Source of the DNA: Undaria pinnatifida
Taxonomy: Eukaryota; Sar; Phaeophyceae; Laminariales; Alariaceae
NCBI GenBank assembly: GCA_012845835.1
Contig: JABAKD010000011.1
Span: forward strand, 3,124,697-3,188,696
DNA length: 64,000 bases
Direction of reading: 5' to 3'
Both the position numbers and the translations under genes were made by a program. Under the pieces are notes generated by a model, which made no database searches, was not told where the DNA came from, and saw only the letters and a list, made by a program, of their open reading frames with translations. Of this stretch, positions 43,801 through 54,013 are shown in pieces. Every line of letters begins with the position of its first letter. Position 1 is the stretch's first letter.

Positions 43801-46800
43801 GCGCAGAATCACCCGAATGATGCAGGCACGAAGCTGACGGGCGATATAGGGAGGGAGGGAGGGAGAGAGGGAGGGAGGGAGGGCGGGAGGGAGGGAGGGA
43901 GGGAGGGAGGGGGGGAGGGAGGGACGGAAGGAGGGAGGGAGGGACGGAAGGAGGGAGGGAGGGACGGAAGGAGGGAGGGAGGGACGGAAGGAGGGAGGGA
44001 GGGACGGAAGGAGGGAGGGAGGAGGGAGGGAGGGAAGCGAAGATGGGGTGGGTGGTTGAAAAGCGGAAGAAGGGCAGACTACGCGTATGTTCGTGGGTAA
44101 TCTACCATACAGTAGTACGAGATAGCCTAATTCGTGCAAGGCTTTGCCCCCGTCGGACAGATCCTCTAATATTCCCACTTGGTGATCAAAATCTTTCAGG
44201 GGAGGTCTGTAACGCCTTCATGACTGGAAACCCATTTTTGGGGAAAATTACTTGATACTAGTATAGGGAGGGGTTTGGGGGGGGGTTGAACTAAATGTCT
44301 CTTTTTTCCCCCGGATCCCCTCCTCAAATCAATAACTTTGGCTTGTGGTTTCTCCTGCTGTTTATATACGGACAGGCGCTGGAAGATTACATGGGGGTCC
44401 ACCTCATGAAGATTCGGGACCTTTTCGCGTATCTCGACATGTGAGAAAACTGGCCTTCGTATTTTATTCGTTGATCTAAAATATGTCGGCCTACGTTCGC
44501 TAAGGCGGCGACGTGCGATACTACTATTGCGCCCTTTCCTGGCGCATCTGATTGTTTTTTTCCCCTCGTAAAATCGCTCGTAAGACGCACTCTCTGTTGT
44601 TGTTATTGTTGCGGGCATATGTTCGGTTTTATCCCGTTCGTCCATCGAATACAACGGACGAAATTCGTGAAACAATTTAACGAAACATACATATTAATAA
44701 ATGTTGTTCTTGTGGGCAAGTTTATCGTATTTTTCTTCCTGTGCGTACATCGAAGACAACAACGACGACGACGGGCTGGGTCGAACGGAAATATCCGTGC
44801 AGGTCTTACGCGATCCAACGTGACCAGCGCCCTAAAAAAACCAAGCGCCGCCCGCCCTTAGCATGCTCATCCCTGTACTTCACAAAACAAACAACCACAA
44901 GAATAACAAAACCTTTGTCGTGCGCACGCACGTGTTTTGTGCCCGATACATCAGAGACAACGACGACGGGCTGAGCCCGGCGGAAATCCGGTGCGGGTTT
45001 CACGCGATCCAGGCAGAGGCCAAGCGGCGACAGGAGGCGTCCGCCTGGCGAAAGCGACAGGAAGAGCTAAGGAAGGCGGCAAGGCGTGAAGAGGCTAGAA
45101 GAGCTGAGGAGGCCAGGTGAGAGAGAGATGGTGTTTATAACCAGACAGCAGTGAGAGGCACGCTAGGTCAGGAGTATCACTACCGCTACGCGAGAATATT
45201 TCGGACTAACGAAGCTCATTTACCTGGAGGAGCTAACAAGACTATCGCTCGAATCTCACTTTTTGTTTTTCGATTATATCTTTTTCTTAGTTCGGTCGGA
45301 GTTTTAAGCAGTTTGTCTCCAGAAGAGAAGGGTGTCATTTGCAAAGTGGTTCACAGAAGGACTACCGAAAAACTCTCGAAACTCATTTTTTTGCAACATT
45401 TTTCAAACATGATTCGCGCTGAGTACCTAGCTAGGCCATACTGGTAGAAGACTGTTGATCAGATGTTTAAAGAAGCGTATTATTTTCTAAAGTTAAGTTT
45501 TGGGCGAGGTGTAGATGAGAAGTCTCAGACGAATCTAATGCCACCTCTGCCTTAGCGTACGTCTAAGAGAGAGATGCACCACTATTAGCACCGGCAACAG
45601 CAACAGCAACAGCAGCTACAACAAACAGGTACTCGGTGCCACCTCTGCATCTTATCTCACAGAGACAGAGCCTCGACACGCATCATCGTTTCAGGTTATG
45701 AGCCTCGCTCTTTGATCTACAGTACACACCAAACTGTCCTCATAAGCGTCAACAACAACAATAAAACAACAACAACAACAACAACGGCAGCAACGACAAC
45801 AACTGCTTCATAGACTCGCCGCTTGCAAGCAACACTCGCAACAGCGGTCCTACGGATAATGGGCTCAAAGCCAAAAGCACGTCTCACGCGGGCCTTTGCG
45901 ACATCGCTGCCCCAGGAGACCTCTCGAGTGCTCTTCTTTACAGCACCAAAGGGGGACGATAGCAGGAGCACCCCGCTATCAAAAACGCATACGCTATAAA
46001 AACATCTACCCTCGATGGCGTTTTGACTGGGTCAGTGCGACATCGCCACCCCATGGGACCTCCCAAGGGCAATTCCTTGCAGCACCAATTGGGACGCTGC
46101 GCAGTCACGGCAGGAGAAAACCAGCTATCAAAAACGCATAAACTACAGACATGTCTGCCCTCAATCGAAGGCGTGTCGCCCGGGCCTGTGCGACATCGCC
46201 GCCCCCGTGGGAGCACCCGAGTACTCGTCATAACTCCAAGGAGGCGCTATGCTCTCGTAGCAGGAAAAAATCAACCCTCAAAAATGCAACGAAAACTAAA
46301 AAAACACTGCCCTCCCCCTATCCCCCCCCCCCCCCCCCCCCCGCCTCCGCCCAAAAAGGCTTTCCACTTCTGATCCACGCGCTATCGTAAACGCACGTAG
46401 AGATGAGCTATTAAGGCTGATGCTGAAACGTCGGAACGGAGACATGGCCTGGATTCCTGCCCGCTTGGCAGACTGGCACGACCCCTGGACAGTACAGGAG
46501 CACGGGGTTTCGTATAGGACTGCGAGGGGAAGGAAACCGGCGCAGGCGATGGTGTTGTATTTTCGGAGGTAAGGAGCGCACCTCAACCCATTGTTAATCC
46601 GTTTCAGGGCACGAAACGGCTCAGATTTAGAGGAGCATGGGGTTTCGTGTAGGACTGCGAGGGGCGGGGGAAATCGGCGCAGGCGCCGGCGCTGTTTTCT
46701 TTTCTAGTATTTTCGACGGTAAGGTGCGAAAGTTTGACGTTATTTGTTTGGGGTACGAAAAGTTTGCGTGGGTTGGTTTCGAATATTGCTTTGTGATTTT

Positions 46801-49800
46801 TTTTCGTCACGCTTGAGAATGTACGGTGTTTTTCTTGCTTTAGATTGTGTAGCGTTGACTGGAACGACCCTTGGACGGTACCGGAGCACGGGGTTTCATG
46901 GAGGACTGCGAGGGCAAGAAAAAAGGCTCAGGCTCTAGCGTTATATTTTCGGGAGGTAAGGCGCGAAAGCCATAGACTTTTTTTATTCGGTCTACGAATT
47001 TTGCACGGTTAGGCAACCCGATGAAAAAAAGGCCATGGCCTAGTTCAACAAAACAAACATACCCCCAAACACACTGTTTTTTGAGTAAAACTGAAGGAAG
47101 GCAAGCCCGATGAAGCAAAGCCATGCCCTCGGTAAGAAAACCAAACATATCGCAAGACAAGAATGACGTCTCGGCAATTTTGTGTTAAGGAGCCCCGTCA
47201 TTCAGAAAATAGTTTCGGCAAAAAACGGTACACCTTGTTACCTCTGTATCGTAAGGTGCTTCGGTTGAGGAGCCCCGTCGGCGATAAGAACGTTTCGCCC
47301 GAAAAATTACCCCCCCCCACTGCATTTCTCTCTTTTCAGGGGTTCTCTTAGAGTATCGTTTCTTGCAGATTTGGTCCGCATTCGAGGTGACGAGGGCAGG
47401 TGTTGTAAACTTTCTACTCTGGAGAAACGATCGCGCGCGCCTAAATAAACTTCCATTAAGAGTTAAGATTTATCAACTATAACCTATGTTTACCCCTCGA
47501 AAAAGACATTTCCGAATTTTTTTTTTTGTGCAAAAACAACGTACTTTTTGGCTTGTTTAATGGAAGCAATTTAAAAAGGTTCTCAAATATCTTAAGTACG
47601 AGTATGCCTTGCAAAAGGCAAAATTATATTGCGTACCTTTATATCTTAAACCCCCTAAATTAGGTCTGGAATTTGCTCGGTAGGCCTGTGCTAAAAATAC
47701 GGAAGCATCCCGCGGCAGGGGTGAAGCACATTCCAAGAAGTTTCCTTGAGCTGAATATCTCACCCGAAAACCCTGCTTCGAAGGCGTTCGTTCACGCAAC
47801 TCGACCAAACGTTTTCTTCGCGCTTGTCCTAAAACGAAACTACTCGTAAGGCGTACTAACCGACAATTCAACACTCGGGAACTCCATCAACCGGTCAGAA
47901 ACTCTTGGTCCCAAGAGGGCAACGCCTACCAGCGGGTGACTCCAGAGACGCGTGCTACGATAGAGGTATACCTTGTTTTTGGCTGTTTTTTCTGAATGAC
48001 GGGGGCTTCTTAACCTGGGCAAAATCGTCGGAATACTGGGCCGTTTTTTTTTTGCATCATTCTCGTTGCGTATCTAGGCCGTGAAGTTTTTTGTCCGGGA
48101 GCAGCTTTATTTTTCTCCAAAACGGTTTTTGGGTTAAGAAGGACATGTCTTAAGCTCCAAAATTTAGGGGTAGTATTGAGAAAAAAAAATGGAGCACCTC
48201 TATCGTAGCACGCGTCTTTGGCGGTACTGCGATTGACGCAATGTGTACTTTGCGCCGCCTACAGCCCTTTTCCCTGCCGCTGGAATGATCCTACAGCGGT
48301 AGTCTAACTCTAAACGATTCGTTCCCACAATAATGGGAGTTAGTTCAGCGCTAACAGGGCTTAATCTTGGTAGTTTTAACCCCTTTGAGGCTTCGGAGGG
48401 GAAACATTTTCGACGACGAACATTGACGGTTACGGCATCGGCCACCGCTGGTTGGCGATGAAAAACGTTGGTGTCCGAACGACGACGCCAACAATGCAAA
48501 GACTTTATGCGGGACGGGCGCAGCACGATCCTGATCCGTACTACTGCTGCGCGCTCACGCTACTCGCGGTAGACGCTTGAAAACAATCCAATCAATCGTC
48601 GTTTTTTTTTTTCTCTATACACGGGCTCCACAACGGCTTAAGACGGCCCCAAAAAATCCACATAAACGGATTCCCGTGTAGCCTCTCGTGATCGTGGACG
48701 TAATCACCGAGCACGCGGTGTTTCTAACCGCATAAGGTAAGCAATCCCTTTAGAAATTACCTCCCACGCTTTTTTTTGGGGGGAAGAGGGCAAACCACTT
48801 AGAATCAGGGTTGGAAAAATCTCGCGGTGGGCTTGAAAAGGTCAAGAAAAACTGCTGTGTGATCTGCTAAACAAAGGAGCCATCGACCTAAGCAGGCATC
48901 TCCTCTATGTTCGAACACGCTTGGCGCGTTTAGCCTGCGCCTCTGCCGTGCCGTCGGCTCGAATAGCAGACCGTGATCATGCGAAAACTAACGTGCTTCT
49001 TTTTTTGCCTGATGTTGTCGGGGGGTGGGACGGTGGCGTCGTTGCTTCCTTTCCTGTCTGTTTTTCTGGTCAGCCGCGAGCTTGAGGACGGTCCCGTCCA
49101 CGGAATCGTAATACACCCCGAGGAGTGCTTCTTCAACGCCAACTCAGAAATCACGAAGCGGTTGAACGTGAGAAAAACCAGAAGCCAACTCCCCGCGCAA
49201 AGAATATTTCACATCAAAAGTAGGACTGCCTGCAACGATGATGTGTAGGGGTTGGCGCTATTTTTGGTCGTAGTTTTCGTCTGGCCGGCGGGCGGTGCTC
49301 AAACGAGGAACGAAACGACCCCGATTTTCGTTGGCATACCATTTTCTTCACGAGTTGTTCTGGAACTGTTTCATTCGGTTGCGCTCTTCTTTTTTCTTTT
49401 CAAGGTTGCGAGGTACACAGACCTCCTCCAAAGTGAGTAACTTTATAACGTTATGCGTTGTAGTACCCGCTTCGTACGATGGTGGCATGCGTCGGAGATG
49501 AACTTACGCTCGTCGGTTTACGTTGGGGTAATTCCACGGTAGATAGGGGTTGCAGTCGTTAATGTTGATGTTAATGTTACGGTTGAACTCCTCACGTGAG
49601 GAAAAACTGGTATAGTCTGATACTTTTACGAGTTTTTTACGACCAGCGCATAGGAGTATTGGTCGGGTTGCGCGCGAACGAAAGCACCTTCGAAGTCATG
49701 CTTCGGGTGAGATTTTGAGCTAGCTCCTCATGTTAGGAGCTCGGAAATTTTTTAGAATCTGCTGGCACACCTACCGTGAGATGTGGCCCGTTGAAGAAGG

Positions 49801-52800
49801 TGTGTAGTCTCCAATCTGTCTGCCTGGGACCGTGCCCTTAAACAAGCACGTTTTCTCGGAAGATCATACGGAGCATAAACTGGGGATGGATATATCCGCC
49901 CCGAAAAGATTTACATCATAGAAGTGGGCCTCTGTCTGATGGGTCCGTTGTGTGGAGCGTTGGGTTGCCGCCTTCTGCTCCACCGCCTCTCCTAGGATGA
50001 ACCGGTCGGGTCTTGTTGGTTTATTCTCCTGCTGGCCTGTCCGCTGCGTGGAGATGTTCATCCCGCGCTCGTCGCGTCTTAGCACAGCGCCATCGCGTGC
50101 TTACCAAGAAGTTTTACGCACGACGCCTGCGACAGAGCATCGCGAAGCCTCTTTTACCCCGTTCCTCATTCCCTGTTTTTGTTGACACGGTCGGTCGTTC
50201 TTCCGCACGCCTCCCACCGCGGAAGGTGCTCATAAAAGAACCCCCCCGTCTTCCCCCTTCTGTCCTCGGCCGGCCGTCTTGCCCATACAGTACTACCAAG
50301 AACAGTACGAGGGGCTTGCTCGTGTTCTCAGCCCACCGAATCAAGCGTCCTTCCACCCGGCGACGAACGCCTCGACCTCAGCCCTCGTTGCCGCAGAAAT
50401 CAGGTCAAGTTCTTGTTTTGGGCGCCGTACATCGTCGCCCTCTACCATCAAAAAGGATAATGAACGTCTTGAAAAACAAAAACGGTGAATTAATTAGATT
50501 TCGCTACTCCCCCCATGTAAAATCTTCGATCGCACAACTGTAGTGTATTTTAATTAGCTATAATATTCATATTTATATTCCCGTATGCAACTGTATGCTT
50601 TGCATGTTACAAGGAAACCCCAAGCGCATGTGTTTCGACAATTTCGCGCTCGTGGGCAGACCAGGCAGTACAGCATAACAAGCATGCGCTTGGTCATTTG
50701 TGAGCTAGCTATAAGAAAAAGGAGGGGAGGGGGGGAGGGGGCTTCAAAGGTTGGAAATTTATTGAATACCTTGGGTGAGTCTGGAGTTAAATTTCACCAC
50801 CCGCATACTGTAGTGCCCATAATGTTAAGGTAGCCCGTGAGGATGCAGGGTGTCGGTGCTGGGTAGGTCACCTGTCTTCATGGCTCACGGCATCTCAGAG
50901 TAATCCCACCGTAGGGGATGCAGTTGTTGGATTAACTGATAGTGTAGAGCCATCCCACGGTAGGGTGGGGTGCACAGCATCAGTCCCTGAGGTCCTCACA
51001 TGAGGAGCTCAATATCTCACCCGAAAAAATGATTTCGAATGTTTTCGTTCTCACAAACCGGACAAACTTCTATGCCTTCGTCCTAAAGAAATATGTCCTC
51101 GTGAAATTACTTCATCAACCGGCGGTTCCTCACCTGAGGAGCTCAATCGCCTAGGGACTTTTTGGCCCAATCCTACAACTGCAACCCCTACCGGTTAGTC
51201 TGATACTGTTACTAGTATGGTATATTAATGAGGACCAGCGCATAAAAATGTTGGTCGGGTTGAGCGAGCGAACGAATGTCTTCGAAGGCATGTTTCTGTC
51301 GGGGTGAGATTTTGAGCTAGCTCCTCGTGTTAGTAGCTCAAAAAGTTCTTAGAATGTGCTGCACCCCCCCTAGGGCGGGATGGCTCCTCGGGCGTTCTCA
51401 TTGTTCTTCGTTCGTTGATCGAAACATTACACAACGCCAGATAGATGCCGTACGCTATGGAAGAACTCTGTCTGATTCGGAGGTGCGATGCTTTCAGCAT
51501 GAAATCATAGACTATATCTGGGACTCACCTAAGAGAGCTATGACGCTATGACATGACACACGTATCACGTAGTTCATCCAAGAGAACCGAAATCATTATT
51601 TTAAAATTATTTAGAGTTAACATATCTACGGATAACACTCCATAACATTAGCCCACCCGGAATAGTCGTGGATGCCAGACCATGCGATAATGAAAAGGGC
51701 TGGTCGCAGCGGAGAGGCCTCATTAATCCCAAACCATCCACACAAATTTAAGCTTCGTCCCAATGCTACAATGTAACTGGTCTACGGGGCTCCTCTACTG
51801 AGGGGCTGGCGCTTGTTACGATAAACGTATCACTTTTTTTTTTCGGCTGAGAAAAAGTTTTCTGGATTAATTACGGGGCTTCTTAACCCACAATATCGTC
51901 GGATTTTCACCGTATGTATACCCACGTCATGGGGTTGTTTACCGGATAGCAGCTTATTCTTTTGGTTCCAAGTTCACTTTTTTTTTTGTTCGGGGGGGGG
52001 GGGGTAGAGTGCAGAGCTCCCCTCAAGTGGTTAGGAAGAACCTCAGAAAAACCATGGTGCACACCTCTGCCGTGGCTTTCCCGAACTTTTCCACAATGGT
52101 ATCGGTTGGAATACCAGTTATAAGGTGTACACAAACGTTTCTCGCTACACTCACCCACAATATATGGACCACGGGATTGATAATCGAACAAGGCTACGGT
52201 ATGGTATTAGCAGGGGGGATGTCACGACGGTGTTATGATGATGGTATGATGTACCCCCTTTTCTCGCACGATCCACCCCGTACCTCGCCGACGAAGAAAA
52301 AAATCGACGATTTTGCTTGGCCCAATGTAGCTGACCACCCCATCGTTGCGAACTCACATCCCAAAATGAACACAGTCACGAAAGCTAAGGTCACAAAGGA
52401 ACAGCGGGGGTGGTCGCTCGCGCGAGTGACCCCGCGCCACTGCAAAAAAAACAAACAAACAAACAAACGAAAGAGACCCCCCCCCCAAACCGAAGCTTTG
52501 GTCGGTCGCGCTTGCTTGCGCTTTCGTTTATTTTGTTTCAAGCCGTGTTGGTGTTGGCAAGGTGAGACAGTGTAGAGCTACTCAGACGAGGTGCCTCAGA
52601 AGACTTGGGGATGCATCCGTGTCAAGCGGTCCCCGAGGAGGTGCAGAAATGTCGGTGTTGGGAAGCGTTCCCCTCGCGGTTTCCGGTGTCGCTATATAAT
52701 ATCTTCTTTGGCTCGCTGCCTAGGCACAAGAGGCTGACATTGCCAATGCTCTAAGGAACAGACACCGTCACTGTGGCAAGCGCCAGTACAACGTGACTCC

Positions 52801-53378
52801 TACAGAGTGTGTGGGGTTTTAGGGGTGGAGTGGATGGGGAGGGGGGTGGGGGTTAGGAAGGTTGCGGGGCGGAGGATGTGGGGGATAGGGGGGATAGGGG
52901 GTGGAGGGAGGTGGCGAGTGAAGGAGCTGGGGGTGAGGAGGCTTGGAGGCGAGGGAGCTGGGGGGTGGAGCAGGGTGGGGGGAAAGAAGCTGTGAAACAC
53001 GTATAAACAATTCGTGTACAGTTGTGTTCTGGTAGTCCTTGGCACATCATGAAAACGTTACTGCACGAACACCCCCCCCCCGCGCGCGCGCTACACGTCT
53101 CGCTTGTTGACCGCCTACTGTGCTACTCGTTCGCTTCGCTTTTCCCGCGGCCGTTTTTGCCGATGTGCCTGCGCTGTGATCCCTTGTCTCCTGTTTCTGT
53201 TGAACGATTGTTTTCACGATGTGGTTAGGCAATGATTTCTCCTTTTCTGATTTTTCCACACGACCTCCTCCCCAGGTACATCGAAACCGAGGTCGATTGG
53301 CAAAACGCGCTGAGTCGACAGTTTGCTTCTAAGAGCGCCGAACGCCTGCACAGGATTTCAACGTGGAAGAAAGATCTC
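37868..53378 (+). CDS. EF-hand calcium-binding protein, 11 exons (probably continuing into the ARM-like exons)
   Basis: Exons: 37868-37990 (ATG), 38499-38753, 39650-39709, 43745-43825, 44376-44440, 44955-45116, 46401-46568, 49074-49167, 49405-49432, 52731-52806, 53276-53378; 1215 nt, 405 codons, every junction in phase. A canonical Ca2+ loop, DTNHDGALELKE, is in exon 3. A second loop, DIDNDDGLSPAE, is split across exons 5/6 and has Gly at position 7 instead of 6. A degenerate loop (RRDGIISIQE) spans exons 1/2, and another EF-like unit is in exon 2 (DQLSLDNRVTMPE). A basic helix rich in Arg/Glu follows the second loop. Exons 7-11 (DWHDPWTVQEHGVS, IVIHPEECFFNANSE, DWQNALSRQF) match nothing I know. 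Exon 4 ends at a GC donor (CAG/GCACGA). No signal peptide. If exon 11 is not spliced, the frame ends at TGA 53400-53402. A 90-nt AG/GT-bounded open segment at 53711-53800 is a possible optional exon. Confidence 0.82.
38828..38931. mobile_element. Family H mini-MITE (best TIRs)
   Basis: About 104 bp with TIRs TAGTAAATAGGAC / GTCCTATTTACTA extending outward to TACGGGGGGACC / GTCCTCCGTA. It is in EF-hand intron 2. AT-rich interior, non-coding. Confidence 0.78.
39195..39612. repeat. (ACCC)n then (CCCAA)n arrays before EF-hand exon 3
   Basis: Degenerate ACCC units (39205-39350) lead into about 230 bp of nearly perfect CCCAA (39376-39612), one unit being CCCAG. The array ends about 37 bp before the exon 3 acceptor. 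Confidence 0.95.
40091..40565 (+). mobile_element. Family A MITE with an internal 60-bp triplication
   Basis: TIR-like ends are GACACGTGCTACGACAGAGG and CTCTAGCGTAGCACGTGCC. Inside, a unit of about 61 bp containing CACCGGATGAAAGATCCCAT is present three times in tandem (40198-40385), making the element about 475 bp. Confidence 0.85.
40945..41365 (+). mobile_element. Rearranged family A MITE with large palindrome
   Basis: The arm 40947-41020 is the reverse complement of 41022-41091, and the same arm is repeated directly at 41092-41165. The element then continues to a normal 3' end (GGTATACCTCTATCGTAGCA). Confidence 0.88.
41611..41718. repeat. (ATTAAC)n hexanucleotide array
   Basis: About 18 uninterrupted CATTAA units in EF-hand intron 3. 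Confidence 0.95.
41751..41982 (+). mobile_element. Family B MITE, 5'-truncated
   Basis: Starts inside the core (TCGAACGTTTCATGGCTGCT) and ends GGGCTGCCGTAGAACGACTC. Confidence 0.75.
42195..42480 (-). mobile_element. Family A MITE, inverted, diverged
   Basis: The core runs in reverse (GAATGACGGGG, GGATTCTCGTTCTG, GACATGTCTCAAGCTCC) with expanded T-runs. TIRs are mostly degraded. Confidence 0.7.
43045..43265 (+). mobile_element. Family C repeat
   Basis: GAGCTCCTAATAAGCGAGG left end, TGCCTTCGAAGGCATGTTTC core, and CTCACCCCTGCCGTGGTGGG right end. Confidence 0.72.
43493..43645. repeat. 22-bp minisatellite
   Basis: About seven copies of TTCCTTAAGATCGGTTTTGG plus TT with minor variants. Confidence 0.9.
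43847..44035. repeat. (GGGA)n / (GGGACGGAAGGA)n array
   Basis: Starts about 22 nt after the GC donor of EF-hand exon 4. A 20-bp higher-order unit GGGAGGGACGGAAGGAGGGA recurs five times. Confidence 0.93.
44742..44818 (+). pseudogene. Decayed copy of EF-hand exon 6
   Basis: Two hundred and nine bp upstream of the exon, ACAACAACGACGACGACGGG and then GGAAATATCCGTGCAGGT and TACGCGATCCA follow the order of exon 6 (acceptor region, loop codons, HAIQ codons). The loop still reads DNNDDDGLGRTE in one frame, but no clean acceptor or donor remains. Confidence 0.85.
45890..46290. repeat. Tandem repeat, about 147 bp x 3
   Basis: Units begin near CGACATCGC (45899, 46039, 46191) and share GTAGCAGGA/GGCAGGA and ATCAAAAACGCATA blocks. 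It lies immediately upstream of EF-hand exon 7. The unit is unlike any exon. Confidence 0.82.
46620..46970 (+). pseudogene. Two downstream copies of EF-hand exon 7
   Basis: After exon 7 (46401-46568), copies lie at about 46625-46735 and 46848-46956, roughly 220 bp apart. The second keeps a TTTAG acceptor and reads VDWNDPWTVPEHGVSWRTAR up to LYFRE with a GAG/GTAAGG donor. That donor ends in phase 0 whereas the next exon needs phase 2, so its use would break the frame. The first keeps EHGVSCRTARG but loses the frame in a run of indels. Exon 7 itself is the only copy matching both phases. Confidence 0.88.
47010..47255 (+). mobile_element. Family A MITE remnant
   Basis: Core blocks GCCATGGCCTAG, GTTAAGGAGCCCCGTCATTC and TTACCTCTGTATCGTAAGG are present. 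The 5' TIR is absent. Confidence 0.65.
47690..47830 (-). mobile_element. Family C repeat, partial
   Basis: GCATCCCGCGGCAGGGGTG, GAATATCTCACCCGAAAACC and CTGCTTCGAAGGCGTTCG in reverse orientation. Confidence 0.65.
47946..48217 (-). mobile_element. Family A MITE with perfect 22-bp TIRs (type copy)
   Basis: The 272-bp element begins AGACGCGTGCTACGATAGAG plus GT and ends with the exact 22-base reverse complement (48196-48217). No open frame; a non-autonomous DNA transposon. A target-site duplication is not obvious beyond 1-2 bases. Confidence 0.93.
49570..49790 (+). mobile_element. Family C repeat
   Basis: About 220 bp: GAACTCCTCACGTGAGGAA, TTACGACCAGCGCATAGG, TCGAAGTCATGCTTCGGGTG, GAGCTAGCTCCTCATGTTAG, and the right end CTACCGTGAGATG. 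No coding capacity. Confidence 0.75.
50895..51175 (-). mobile_element. Family C repeat, inverted
   Basis: CCCACCGTAGGGGATGCAG left end, CTCACATGAGGAGCTCAATA, TTCGAATGTTTTCGTTC, and CACCTGAGGAGCTCAATCGC. Confidence 0.72.
51190..51395 (+). mobile_element. Family C repeat, direct
   Basis: GTCTTCGAAGGCATGTTTC, GAGCTAGCTCCTCGTGTTAG and TGCTGCACCCCCCCTAGG. With the previous copy it forms an inverted pair about 15 bp apart. Confidence 0.72.
51805..52075 (-). mobile_element. Family A MITE, inverted, degraded
   Basis: CTTGTTACGATAAACGTATC resembles the left TIR. The core GGGGCTTCTTAACCCA, ATATCGTCGG and TACCCACGTCATGGGG follows, with a right end near CACACCTCTGCCGTGG. Confidence 0.65.
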
Positions 53379-54013
53379 GTAAGTTTTTGCACACACCGTT
53401 GAGATAAAGAGAGTAAAAGGGAGTCTTCAAGAGCACCACCCCCTTTTGGGTTTTGGGGGGACAAACCACGGCCTAGATAGACTACGGTAGTCATGTGAGT
53501 CACTTTAAGGAGGATTTTTTTTCAGCGGATTCATAGCCACTCCCGCAAGTGGCTACACCGCTTTTGCGTTTTTTATGTTTCGCGTCATGGCCCGCGCCGC
53601 GACATGCCCCGCCTTGGAGTCTTTATTTTTCCTCTCTACGTGACCAAAACGTGTGGAGTTTTAACTTTACTCTACGTTTACAAAACGTGCTCCACGTCCG
53701 TTTTTTTTAGTGTCCTGAAGTCGGTAGAGACCGAGAACGTACATACCCCCCCCCACCCCGAGCCGTACGCACGGGCCTTGGTCAATCAAGGTCGCACCAG
53801 GTAGATTTTAAGGAGGTACTTGAGGCATAAAGGGCGACGTGAAAAAACAATTTTCCTCAGTTTTTCTGGACAAGAAAAAAAACACACGTTTTTTTCCCCT
53901 GCTTGCGTTGTGCAGTGCAGTAGTGCAGTGCAGTGCCAAAAACCCTCCTCAAAAACGAAAACTGCAGAGCTTTTGCGAGCTCTGTCCTTGACTTGCGACA
54001 CATACATCCTAAA

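Noticed and set aside
52009-52575. 188-codon plus-strand open frame
   Set aside because: It begins inside a degraded family A MITE and runs through the recurrent palindrome and AAAC repeats; no domain recognised.
53711-53800. Possible exon (VLKSVETENVHTPPHPEPYA) after the EF-hand exons
   Set aside because: The protein-like frame does not fit the incoming phase 0. The phase-0 frame is Pro/Arg-rich and unconvincing. Mentioned only as an optional exon.
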